Source: Acidobacteriota bacterium (lineage in GTDB: Bacteria; Acidobacteriota; Terriglobia; Bryobacterales; Bryobacteraceae). From it: a stretch of DNA of 55,016 bases. The stretch is taken from the NCBI GenBank assembly GCA_018268835.1, contig JAFDVU010000025.1:1-55016 (forward strand). The letters run 5' to 3'. The notes beneath the pieces are model-generated. The model did not search any database and was not told the origin of the DNA. It worked only from the letters and a program-made list of their open reading frames with translations. The translations under genes and the position numbers were made by a program. Numbering within the stretch: position 1 is the stretch's first letter; every line of letters begins with the position of its first letter. Below, one piece after another: positions 42,371-50,279 of this stretch.

Positions 42371-43305
42371 ACCAATACGTCGTGACCGGAGGCGCGGGCT
42401 TCATCGGGTCCGCGATTGTGAGGAGCCTGCTGGCCGAAGGCGCGGGCAAGGTGGTGGTGATCGACAACCTGCTGAGCGGCCGCGAGGAGAACCTGGAGGA
42501 GGTGCGCGCGCGGGTGGAGCTGGTGCGCGCCGACATCCGCGACTACGAGGCGATCGCGCCGGTGATCCGCGGCGCGGCGGTGGTGTTCCACGAAGCGGCG
42601 ATCCCGAGCGTGCCGCGCTCGATCACGGAGCCGATTCCGTCGCATGACGTCAACATCAACGGCACGTTCAACGTGCTGCGCGCGGCGAAGGAAGGCGGCG
42701 CGGGGCGCGTGGTGTACGCGGCGAGCAGTTCGGCCTACGGCGATACCGAGGTGCTGCCCAAGGTAGAGGGCATGGCGCCGCGGCCGAAGTCGCCCTACGC
42801 GCTGCAGAAACTGGTGGGCGAATATTACGGGACGGTGTTCGCCGATGTGTACGGGGTCGAGACCGTCTCGCTACGCTACTTCAATGTGTACGGACCGCGG
42901 CAGGATCCTTCGAGCCCGTACTCGGGCGTGCTCAGCCTGTTCATGAAAGCGGTGCTGGAGCGGACGCAGCCGACGATCTTCGGCGACGGCGAGCAATCGC
43001 GCGACTTCACGTACGTGGAGGACGTGGCCGGGCTGAACCTGAAGGCGGCGCGCGCGAAGAACGTATCCGGCAAGGTGTACAACGGCGGCAACGGCGGGCG
43101 GATCACGCTGAACCAGGCGTGGGTGCTTCTACAGAAGATCGAGGGCGTGGAGATCGCGGCGAAATACGGACCGCCGCGCGCGGGCGACGTGCGCGATTCG
43201 CAGGCGGACACGACGCTGGCGGTGCGCGACCTGGGGCACGCGCCGCGCTTCACGTTCGAGGCCGGGATGCGGGCGACGCTCGAATGGTACCGGACGCAGC
43301 GGTGA
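42367..43305 (+). CDS. NAD-dependent nucleotide-sugar epimerase (extended SDR)
   Basis: A 312-residue extended short-chain dehydrogenase. TGGAGFIG (7-14) binds NAD; catalytic Ser and Tyr/Lys are in ASSSAYGD and YALQK; RYFNVYGPRQDP and the late RDFTYVEDV match UDP-hexose and UDP-HexNAc 4-epimerases of the GalE/WbpP group. The AAIPSVPRS string is characteristic of the WbpP-like subset. Start ATG overlaps the previous stop by 4 nt. Substrate not certain; a sugar nucleotide used in glycan synthesis is likely. Confidence 0.9.
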   Translation: MNQYVVTGGAGFIGSAIVRSLLAEGAGKVVVIDNLLSGREENLEEVRARVELVRADIRDYEAIAPVIRGAAVVFHEAAIPSVPRSITEPIPSHDVNINGTFNVLRAAKEGGAGRVVYAASSSAYGDTEVLPKVEGMAPRPKSPYALQKLVGEYYGTVFADVYGVETVSLRYFNVYGPRQDPSSPYSGVLSLFMKAVLERTQPTIFGDGEQSRDFTYVEDVAGLNLKAARAKNVSGKVYNGGNGGRITLNQAWVLLQKIEGVEIAAKYGPPRAGDVRDSQADTTLAVRDLGHAPRFTFEAGMRATLEWYRTQR

Positions 43306-44054
43306 GCGCGCGGCCGAAGTTCGGGTTGGGGCTGATCGGGATCGGCAAGCCGTGGGGCTACGCGAATCCCGAAGTGCCGGACGAGCGGAGCGCGCAGGAA
43401 CTGCTCGAGCGCGCGTGGATGCTCGGGGTGCGCTACTTCGACACGGCGCCATCGTACGGGGTGAGCGAAGAGCGGTTGGGGCGGTTTCTGGCGGGGCTGA
43501 CGGCGAAGGAGCGCGCCGGCGCCGAGATCGCGACCAAGTTCGGCGAACACTGGGACGCGGCGCGCGGCGAACCGTTCGTGGACCACTCCTACGACGCGCT
43601 GGCGCGCAGCCTGGACGGGAGCATGCGGCGGCTGGGGCGGATCGACGCCCTGCAACTGCACAAGACCACGCCGGCGGTGCTGCGCAGCGAGGCGCTGGCG
43701 CGGGCGTGGGAAACGGCGCGGGCGCTCGGGATCGGGCGCATCGGAGCCAGCGTGAGCGACGCGGAATCGGCGGAGATGGCGGCGGCGGAGGGGGCGTTCG
43801 GGATCGTGCAGGCGCCGTACAACTTCGAGCAGCGCGCGTTCGCGGACGTGCTGAGGCGCGCGGCGGCGCGCGGGATGGTGGTGGCGGTGAACCGTCCGTT
43901 CGGCATGGGGCGGCTGCTGTACGAACGTCCGGAGACGAGCAAGGTGGACGCGTTCCGCTTTGTGGCGGAAAGCGGATTCGCGGGCGTGGTGCTGAGCGGG
44001 ACGAAATCGGCGGCGCACCTGGAAGAGAACTGGCGCGCGTTCGCCGGGCTTTGA
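43302..44054 (+). CDS. Aldo/keto reductase
   Basis: A 250-residue aldo/keto reductase without export signal. Motifs: YFDTAPSYGVSEERLG with Asp and Tyr of the tetrad, ATKFGEHWD (Lys), LQLHKTTP (His), and the C-terminal GVVLSGTKS phosphate-binding part. Start chosen at GTG 43302 because it overlaps the epimerase stop by 4 nt as elsewhere in the cassette; ATG 43284 would add six residues and is equally possible. It may reduce the keto sugar produced by the isomerase or epimerase step, which is inference from position. Confidence 0.88.
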   Translation: MSARPKFGLGLIGIGKPWGYANPEVPDERSAQELLERAWMLGVRYFDTAPSYGVSEERLGRFLAGLTAKERAGAEIATKFGEHWDAARGEPFVDHSYDALARSLDGSMRRLGRIDALQLHKTTPAVLRSEALARAWETARALGIGRIGASVSDAESAEMAAAEGAFGIVQAPYNFEQRAFADVLRRAAARGMVVAVNRPFGMGRLLYERPETSKVDAFRFVAESGFAGVVLSGTKSAAHLEENWRAFAGL

Positions 44055-44057
44055 GGC

Positions 44058-44459
44058 CTACTCCAGGCCCAGCCGTTCCAGGATGGCTTCGATATCGGCC
44101 GTGCGCGCATACACCGGGGCGCTGAGCATTTCCGCGGGCGTGGGGCGTTCGTCGAAGGCGGTGAAGAGGGCCATCTTGGCCAGGGCGTAGCGCTCGGTTC
44201 CGGAGAGCGAGCGCGCGTGCGCGGCTTCCCAAGCGCGCACGGCGGCGGCTTCGACGCGCACGCTCACCTGGCGATAACTCTTGCGGTCGGCGCCGGCGGA
44301 GAAGACGAACTCGACGCCGCCGTCACCGGGGAGCGGGCGATGTCCTTCGTACCAATACTGGTAGACGAAGCCGCTGGCGGCGGAGTAGGTTTTCAGACGG
44401 CGTACGGCGGGCGCTCCAGTCAGCGGTACGGCATTTTTCCGGAACCGATTCAGCCACAT
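44058..44459 (-). CDS. Conserved-looking protein of unknown function
   Basis: A 133-residue protein from ATG 44459, preceded by an AGGGGGTG ribosome binding site. It has no signal peptide or span. A basic N-terminus (MWLNRFRKNAVPL) is followed by aromatic beta-like sequence (FVYQYWYEGHRPLPGDGGVEFVFSAG), then helical sequence (ERYALAKMALFTAFDERPTPAEM) ending in LERLGLE. The frame extends upstream to 44657, but that region contains a promoter and no RBS. It converges with the reductase gene with 3 bp between stops. Not recognised. Confidence 0.72.
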   Translation of the reverse strand: MWLNRFRKNAVPLTGAPAVRRLKTYSAASGFVYQYWYEGHRPLPGDGGVEFVFSAGADRKSYRQVSVRVEAAAVRAWEAAHARSLSGTERYALAKMALFTAFDERPTPAEMLSAPVYARTADIEAILERLGLE

Positions 44460-44511
44460 TTCACCCCCTAGCCTAACGCGAGTTTTGGAACGATAGGTAC
44501 CTTGATAACTC

Positions 44512-44541
44512 TTGACAGAAGCCCCCGTACGGGAGCATATT
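44512..44541 (+). promoter_or_regulatory. Consensus-like promoter upstream of mqnD
   Basis: TTGACA (44512-44517), 18-bp spacer, CATATT (44536-44541). Predicted start near 44548. It would give mqnD a leader of about 325 nt. A perfect -35 hexamer is rare in this GC-rich window, which supports the call. Confidence 0.55.
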
Positions 44542-44544
44542 GAA

Positions 44545-44576
44545 GGTGGAATCGGGGCCGATTTTCCGGTTCCACC
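44545..44576 (+). promoter_or_regulatory. Inverted repeat straddling the predicted mqnD transcription start
   Basis: GGTGGAATCGG and CCGGTTCCACC are complementary at 10 of 11 positions around a 10-bp spacer, beginning 3 bp after the -10 box. The location suits a repressor operator or a 5'-terminal hairpin. Confidence 0.45.
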
Positions 44577-44871
44577 GACGACGTGTTTCTTAGCCGTCCC
44601 ACCCCGGGTCGGCAGGAGGTGACCAACGGAGCCGGACAACGAATGGGGCGGTTTCATTCGTGGTGAGTGAACAGGCAGTACCGGGACACTGAACGGTCGG
44701 ATTCAACCGAGCCCCCGAATTACTTCGGGCACAGCGCGTGATGCGCAATTCGGATGATCGCCAACAGCAGATTCCGGAGTTCGCGAGCCGAACCGAATGG
44801 CCGCCCTTTTCTTTTTCTGGTTCACGGGTTTGCGGCGCCATTGTTGTACACTATGGTTTGCCACCCCTGCT
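44577..44871 (+). other. Long leader before mqnD, possible structured RNA
   Basis: No credible long ORF. It contains AGGAGGTGA at about 44613 followed by a 7-codon frame (MGRFHSW), a CCCGAA-TTAC-TTCGGG hairpin near 44720 and a GCGC-5 nt-GCGC hairpin after it, and ends with a TACACT box 19 nt before mqnD. It may be an mRNA leader, a small RNA, or untranscribed spacer with a second promoter at its end. Confidence 0.35.
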
Positions 44872-45717
44872 ATGACATCGGTTACTCCCCTGGAGATCGT
44901 CAGCGCTCACAGTCCTGATTCCGACGACGCGTTCATGTTTTACGGGCTCGCGACCCGGAAGGTCCGCTCCTCGAAGGTGACCTTCAAACACGTCCTATCG
45001 GACATCGAAACCCTCAACCGCAAGGCGATGGAGGGACAGTACCATCTGACTGCCATCTCCTATCACGCCTATCCCTACGTGGCGGACAAGTATGTTCTGA
45101 TGGCGAGCGGGTCTTCCATTGGCGACGGTTACGGGCCGATGATCATCTCCACGCGCCCGATGGAGCCGGAGGAACTCAAGGGCAAGCGGGTCGCCATCCC
45201 CGGGACGATGACCACCGCGTACCTCACGTTCAAGCTTTACCAGCCGGACTTCGAAGCCGTGGTGACTCCGTTCGACAAAATCACGGAAGCCGTGCGCGAG
45301 AAGACGGTGGACGCCGGGTTGATCATCCACGAAGCCCAGTTGACCTACGACCGCGAAGGGTTCCACCGGGTGGTGGACCTGGGGCGCTGGTTTAAAAATA
45401 CTTACGGGCTGCCGCTGCCACTGGGCGGCAACGTGCTGCTGCGCTCGCTCGACGCGGACATTCAAAGCGAATGCTGCCGGCTGATGCGGGACAGCATTCA
45501 GTATGCGCTGGACAATCACGCCGAAGCGCTCGAGTACGCCCTGCAATTCGCCCGCGATATGGAGCCGCGTCTGGCGGAGAAATTCGTGGGGATGTACGTG
45601 AACCACTACACGCTGGATGCCGGGGAGATCATTCCCAAGGCCGTGCAGAAACTGCTCGACCTGGGGTTCGACGCCGGGATCATCGACCGCCGCGTGCCGG
45701 TGGAATTCGTCCGCTAG
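44872..45717 (+). CDS. mqnD: 1,4-dihydroxy-6-naphthoate synthase (MqnD)
   Basis: A 281-residue periplasmic-binding-protein-fold enzyme of the futalosine menaquinone pathway, which converts cyclic dehypoxanthinylfutalosine to 1,4-dihydroxy-6-naphthoate. The start ATG 44872 yields MTSVTPLEIVSAHSPDSDDAFMFYGL, and the HSPDSDDAFM string is the MqnD hallmark; GLIIHEAQLTY and LPLGGNV also fit. The extension to 44797 is not signal-like. MqnA and other pathway genes are not in the window. It implies a menaquinone-based respiratory chain. Confidence 0.9.
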   Translation: MTSVTPLEIVSAHSPDSDDAFMFYGLATRKVRSSKVTFKHVLSDIETLNRKAMEGQYHLTAISYHAYPYVADKYVLMASGSSIGDGYGPMIISTRPMEPEELKGKRVAIPGTMTTAYLTFKLYQPDFEAVVTPFDKITEAVREKTVDAGLIIHEAQLTYDREGFHRVVDLGRWFKNTYGLPLPLGGNVLLRSLDADIQSECCRLMRDSIQYALDNHAEALEYALQFARDMEPRLAEKFVGMYVNHYTLDAGEIIPKAVQKLLDLGFDAGIIDRRVPVEFVR

Positions 45718-45747
45718 CAATTAAAACGCCGCTATCAAGGCCGCGGT

Positions 45748-47226
45748 TTACGCGGTCACTTCAGCGCCGGTGCCGGCGGGAGCCTGGGGAAGTCCGCTTT
45801 CCTCCACCGGCAGAGTGAAGTAGAAGGCGGATCCCTTCTGCGGCGCGCTCTCCACCCGGATGGTGCCGTTGTGCGCGGCGACCAGGTGCTTCACGATCGA
45901 GAGTCCGAGGCCGGTGCCGCCGAGTTCGCGCGAGCGCGCCTTGTCCACGCGGTAGAAGCGTTCGAACAGGCGGGGCAGGTCTTCGGTGGGGATGCCGATG
46001 CCGGTGTCGCGCACGAAGAACTCGACCATGCTGCCGGCGGGCCGCGCGCCGACCGTAATCCGGCCGCCGGCGGGGGTGTACTTGATGGCGTTGTCCAGCA
46101 GGTTGCTGAGGATCTGGGAGACGGCTTCGCTATCGCAGAAGACGAAGGTATCTTCCGGCGCGGGCTCTTCGAAGAGGCGGATGTCGCTCTTGCCGGCGAT
46201 GGGCCGCAGCAGGTCGAAGGCGTCGTGGATCAGTTGATTGGCCGGGTGCAGGTCGAATTCGAATTTCTGGCGCTTCTGCTCGATGCGGGAGAGGGAGAGC
46301 AGGTCGGAGGTGAGGCGCGCCAGTCTCTCGGCGTTGTGACGGATGATGCCGAGGAAGCGCATGTTGTGGTCGGGGTCGTGGATGGCGCCGTCGATCAGGG
46401 TCTCGGTGTAGCCCTGGATCGAAGCCAGCGGCGTGCGTAGTTCGTGGGACACGTTGATCACGAAATCCTTCCGGATGCGCTCGAGTTTCTCGAGTTCGGA
46501 GTGCTCGTGCCGCAACTGCTCCACGGTGGCTTCGAGATTGGCGGCGGTTTCATTGAGGGTGCGGGCCAGGCGCCCGAATTCGCTGTCGTCGACGCCGCTC
46601 AGGCGGGAATGGAAGTTGCCGCGGGCGAGTTCGCCGGCGTGGGCGGTCACGCTGGCGAAGCGGCGGGAGAGGTAGCGGGCCAGGATGGCGGCGAGCAGCA
46701 CGGCGGGCAGAAACGCGATCGCGGTGGAGGCCAGCACCTTCCCGCGCAACCGGTTCACCTGGGTCTCCACGGTTTGTAGCGGGACCGCGAGCCGCACGGC
46801 GAGCGCGCCGTTGTGGACGGGCACGGCCACGTAGAGGAAGCGCACCTTGACGGTGGCGCTCAGGCGCCGGTTCGTGCCCACGTCTCCGTTGAAGGCGGCC
46901 ATGAGTTCGGGGCGGGTGGGGACGCGATGGTTCTCCATGCGGGCGGCATCGGCATCGCTATCCACCAGCACCTTGCCATCGGAGCGCACCACGGTGAGGC
47001 GTCCGCCGGCTGCCTGCGCCAGTTGGCGGGCGGTGGCGGCGTCGAAGCGCTCCGGCCCGGGCGGCGTGAGCGCGATCATGCGGCACTTGTCGGCGAGTTG
47101 CGCGGTGAGGTTCTGGATGTAGTTCTCCTGGGCGACGCTGGTGGCCAGGAAGTCCACCATCACGAGCGCCAGGAGCATCAGCATGAACACCCAGACGAAC
47201 AGCTTGAGGAAGATCTTGCGCGTCAC
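45748..47226 (-). CDS. phoR: PhoR-like sensor histidine kinase
   Basis: A 492-residue kinase with two spans (about 7-30 and 163-186) around a periplasmic domain of about 130 residues, HAMP (about 187-240), HisKA (FVINVSHELRTPLASIQGYTETL, H261) and HATPase_c (ILSNLLDNAIKYTP, VRDTGIGIP, GTGLGLSIVKHLV). Unlike E. coli PhoR it has a real periplasmic sensor domain and no obvious PAS domain, as in Gram-positive PhoR/WalK. It overlaps phoB by 4 nt. phoU and pst genes are absent here, so phosphate sensing is assigned only by similarity. Confidence 0.88.
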   Translation of the reverse strand: MTRKIFLKLFVWVFMLMLLALVMVDFLATSVAQENYIQNLTAQLADKCRMIALTPPGPERFDAATARQLAQAAGGRLTVVRSDGKVLVDSDADAARMENHRVPTRPELMAAFNGDVGTNRRLSATVKVRFLYVAVPVHNGALAVRLAVPLQTVETQVNRLRGKVLASTAIAFLPAVLLAAILARYLSRRFASVTAHAGELARGNFHSRLSGVDDSEFGRLARTLNETAANLEATVEQLRHEHSELEKLERIRKDFVINVSHELRTPLASIQGYTETLIDGAIHDPDHNMRFLGIIRHNAERLARLTSDLLSLSRIEQKRQKFEFDLHPANQLIHDAFDLLRPIAGKSDIRLFEEPAPEDTFVFCDSEAVSQILSNLLDNAIKYTPAGGRITVGARPAGSMVEFFVRDTGIGIPTEDLPRLFERFYRVDKARSRELGGTGLGLSIVKHLVAAHNGTIRVESAPQKGSAFYFTLPVEESGLPQAPAGTGAEVTA

Positions 47227-47915
47227 GGCAGATCCTCGAACCGATAGCCGAATCCGCGCACGGTGGTGAGGTAGCGGGGATTTTCGGGCTGCTCTTCGAT
47301 CTGCTCGCGCAGGCGGCGGACGTGCACGTCCACGGTGCGCGGGGTCACGTAGCGCTGTTCGCCCCAGACGGCTTCGAGGAGCTGGTCGCGGCTGTAGGCG
47401 CGCCCGGGATGGGTCAGGAAGAACTCGAGCAGGTTGTACTCGGTGGAGGTGAGATCCAGCTCGCGATCGCGCTGGTAGACGCGGCGGGCGGTGCCGTCGA
47501 GGCGGAACGGACCGACGTTGCTGGGCGGGGGGCCGCTATCCATGTCGCCGCGGCGCAGGTGCGCTTTGACGCGCGCGATGAGTTCGCGCGGGCTGAACGG
47601 CTTGGTCATGTAATCGTCGCCGCCGATTTCGAGGCCGAGTACGCGGTCGACTTCATCGGACCGGGCGGTGAGGAAGAGAACCGGGGTGCGGGCGAGTAGC
47701 GCGGAGGCGCGAATCTGGCGGCAGAGTTCGAAGCCGTCGATTTCGGGCAGCATGACATCGAGCACGATCAGGTCGGGCTCGGCGAGTTCGAGCGATTTCA
47801 GGGTATTGGCGCTGCCGTTGAGGATCCTGGTCTCGTATCCGCCACGGGTGAGATTGTAGTCGATGAGCGAAGCCAGTTCGGACTCGTCTTCGACGATTGC
47901 GATGCGTTTTGGCAT
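47223..47915 (-). CDS. phoB: PhoB-like OmpR-family response regulator
   Basis: A 230-residue regulator. Receiver: acidic residues near 9-11, phospho-Asp D53 (LIVLDVMLPEIDG), and the late Lys in DDYMTKPFSPRELIARV. Winged helix: LTSTEYNLLEFFLTHPGRAYSRDQLLEAVWG, RTVDVHVRRLREQIE and VRGFGYRF. It is the first gene of the phoB-phoR pair. TAGAAT lies about 40 nt upstream on the minus strand (near 47955), a possible -10. Confidence 0.9.
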   Translation of the reverse strand: MPKRIAIVEDESELASLIDYNLTRGGYETRILNGSANTLKSLELAEPDLIVLDVMLPEIDGFELCRQIRASALLARTPVLFLTARSDEVDRVLGLEIGGDDYMTKPFSPRELIARVKAHLRRGDMDSGPPPSNVGPFRLDGTARRVYQRDRELDLTSTEYNLLEFFLTHPGRAYSRDQLLEAVWGEQRYVTPRTVDVHVRRLREQIEEQPENPRYLTTVRGFGYRFEDLP

Positions 47916-48005
47916 TCAGATCTTGGGCTGAGTACCGGGGACAGTACCTACTATTCTAGCGTTCCGGGAGAGACGACAGGCTCGCTTCGGGGGCGAGGGG
48001 TGCGG

Positions 48006-49388
48006 TCAGGGGTGCGCCAGCAGGCGAAATCGCAGAACCGCCACCTTCGTGCTGGTGACGGCGCCGGATTTCAGGCTGTAGAAGCGGAGGCGGATCGCGG
48101 TGACCGGAGGGCGCGGGCGGGTGGGTACGACATACTGCAGGGTCTCTTCCCTGGACCTGGAGATCCCAAAGAACTCGGTTCCCAGTTCCTCCGCGGGGCC
48201 GCCGGAGACGAGTTGCATCGTGGCGGCGGCGCCGAAGTTCTCGGCGCTGCGGATGTCCACCTCGACTTCGCCGCAGTGCTGGAAATCCACCGGCGGGAGC
48301 AGCGGCTGGTAGGCTTCGGTGACCACCGTGCCGCCGCTGGTGTTGAGGTAGGCTGCGTCCAGCGGGGTGCCCTCCACGACTTTGGAGTCCTGGGGCGGGC
48401 CGTTATGGGAGGCGCCGAACAGGTAGTACTCGCCGCTGAACGGGAACGTGTCCGGACCGTTCTCGGAGAGCCGCGGAATGACCACTCCCGGCGGCGGCGC
48501 GAGTGAGATCGCGCGGCGCACCGGCTTCGCCCTGGTGCGCAGGATGACGCCGGGGATCCCGCTGAGGGTCGAGGCCGGGATTGGCGCGGCGAGGGGGACC
48601 GCGGCAGGCGCACCGGCGGGCTGCGCGGCGGGTTTCGGCGAAGGGTGCCGCGTGCGCGTGAGGAGGCCGCGGAGACCGGCGGAGAATGAGGCCGAGGCGG
48701 TCTCCGACCCGTCCGGACCGGTGGGAGCGGAAGACCACGCCAGCGCGATCGCCAGCACGAACGCCATCGCGTGCGGCCAGGCCCGGCGGCATTTGCGGGG
48801 CGCGCCGCGGACGGTCCAGGAGCGGGCCCACGCCGCGGCCGCGAGCGCGATTGCCAGGGCCGCTGCCAGGCGGTTCTCGCGGTAGAGGAACCACACGCCG
48901 GATTGCATCGCGAGGGCGCCGAGCACCACCGGAAACAGCGACCGCGTCATCCAGCCGGGTTCCATGGCGGGCGCGGCGAACATCACCGGCGGCGGATCCA
49001 CGGGCCGGGAGAGGCGGTGCCGGCACGGCGCGCGCTGCGACACCACCAGCGCGGTGGAGAAGGCGATCAGCAGCAGGGCGGCGGCCTGCGCGACGAGGTC
49101 CGGCATCGCGAGCAGGAGCAACGCGGGCACGATCCACAGCGCCGGCGCCGATCCGCGCGCCGCGGCCGTGCCGACTTCGGCGAGGTCATCCAGCGAGACC
49201 GCCAGGAACGCCCCCAGCGTGACGACGCCGGCCGCGGCCCAGGCGAGGAGAAGGTAGATCGAGGTATACCACAGGGTTGCGGGCAGCCTGCGCAGCGCGG
49301 GGATTCCCCAGAAGACCGCGGGTAGCGCGACCAGGCCGGCCGCGGCAACGGCAAGCACTACTTGTGGAAGTGAACTGCGCCGCCTCAC
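48006..49388 (-). CDS. Multispanning membrane protein with C-terminal exported domain
   Basis: A 460-residue protein starting with GTG at 49388, overlapping the ROK gene stop by 4 nt; earlier in-frame codons lie within that gene. About six or seven spans occur between residues 8 and 275 (VVLAVAAAGLVALPAVFWG, LLLAWAAAGVVTLGAFLAV, IVPALLLLAMP, FPVVLGALAMQSGVWFLY, and two Ala-rich ones). A Pro/Ala linker leads to a beta-rich domain of about 170 residues (FPFSGEYYLFGASHNGPP, VEVDIRSAENFGAAATMQLVSGG, IRLRFYSLKSG), presumably outside the membrane. Last gene of a leftward operon. Family and function unknown. Confidence 0.7.
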   Translation of the reverse strand: MRRRSSLPQVVLAVAAAGLVALPAVFWGIPALRRLPATLWYTSIYLLLAWAAAGVVTLGAFLAVSLDDLAEVGTAAARGSAPALWIVPALLLLAMPDLVAQAAALLLIAFSTALVVSQRAPCRHRLSRPVDPPPVMFAAPAMEPGWMTRSLFPVVLGALAMQSGVWFLYRENRLAAALAIALAAAAWARSWTVRGAPRKCRRAWPHAMAFVLAIALAWSSAPTGPDGSETASASFSAGLRGLLTRTRHPSPKPAAQPAGAPAAVPLAAPIPASTLSGIPGVILRTRAKPVRRAISLAPPPGVVIPRLSENGPDTFPFSGEYYLFGASHNGPPQDSKVVEGTPLDAAYLNTSGGTVVTEAYQPLLPPVDFQHCGEVEVDIRSAENFGAAATMQLVSGGPAEELGTEFFGISRSREETLQYVVPTRPRPPVTAIRLRFYSLKSGAVTSTKVAVLRFRLLAHP

Positions 49389-50266
49389 CGGGGCCGGCTG
49401 GCCACCGCGGCGCCGATCAGCGCCAAGTCGTGACTGGTTTGCACGATTTCGAAATAGCTGCCCTGCAGGGGAGTCATGGTGACCATCTCGTGCAGCATGC
49501 TGGCGAGGAGGTGAACGTCCACGAACTCCGCATTGGGGCCGGCGATGTAGAAGCGGCCCGGCCCATCGATGTGGACGCTGTTGGCGGTGGCCGCGGCCAA
49601 AGCCCGGTGCCATCGCTTGAAGAACTCGCAGGCGCGAGCATCGCCGTGGCGGGCGGCGGCGAAGACTTCTTCGGGCTCCATGTCCAGGAAGCGCAGGCGC
49701 ATGGCGCGATGGCCCATGATGCCTTCGAGGTGGCCGGCGCCGCCGCAGCCGCAGAAGCGCTCCTTGGGATCGAGTGTGACCACCATGTGGCCGGCTTCCC
49801 AGACGCCGCCGGTGTGCGGATGGCGGCCGAAGCCGATGCCGTCGCCGAGGTACCAGACGCGCACCACGCGGTCCAGCGTGCCGCGCGACGCGGCGATGCC
49901 GGCGGCCAGCGCGTCGGCGTCGTTGAGGGCCACCACGGGGACGTCGATGCCGTTGAGCTTGAGGCGCGCGCGCAATTCGTCGGCGACGTGCAGGCCCTTC
50001 AACTGTCCGAGGTTAGGCGATTCCTCGATGACCCCGCCGCGCACGATGCCGGGCAACCCGGCGCCGACGGATTGAATCGGCCCCTCGGCGGCGAGTTCGC
50101 CGATTTGCCGCCGCAGAATCTCCAGGATTTCGTCTGACGGAAGCGCCCGCAGGTCCAGGCCGGAATCGCCCGGTTCCGGATAGATGCGAACCGACCCCAG
50201 CCGCCCGTCCTCCACGACGCCCGCCCACAGATAACGGCTTGCCAGCACTCCTATGCTGCGCGGCAT
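49385..50266 (-). CDS. ROK-family protein (sugar kinase-like)
   Basis: A 293-residue ROK-fold protein without the N-terminal repressor helix-turn-helix, so a kinase-type member. Present: an N-terminal phosphate-binding strand that is weak (IGVLASRYLWAGVVEDG instead of DxGGT), GAGLPGIV, LNDADALAAG, and the metal region GHMVVTLDPKERFCGCGGAGHLEG. The usual third Cys of the zinc motif is His here, and the first ATP-binding Gly-Gly-Thr is missing, so kinase activity is uncertain. It follows sthA by 13 nt and overlaps the membrane protein gene. Confidence 0.8.
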   Translation of the reverse strand: MPRSIGVLASRYLWAGVVEDGRLGSVRIYPEPGDSGLDLRALPSDEILEILRRQIGELAAEGPIQSVGAGLPGIVRGGVIEESPNLGQLKGLHVADELRARLKLNGIDVPVVALNDADALAAGIAASRGTLDRVVRVWYLGDGIGFGRHPHTGGVWEAGHMVVTLDPKERFCGCGGAGHLEGIMGHRAMRLRFLDMEPEEVFAAARHGDARACEFFKRWHRALAAATANSVHIDGPGRFYIAGPNAEFVDVHLLASMLHEMVTMTPLQGSYFEIVQTSHDLALIGAAVASRPR

Positions 50267-50279
50267 AGGTCCCCCCTCC

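Noticed and set aside
47930..47950. REP-like GTACCGGGGACAGTACC palindrome upstream of phoB
   Set aside because: Similar short strings flank transposase-associated repeats in many bacteria, but a single short copy in this window cannot support a repeat call.
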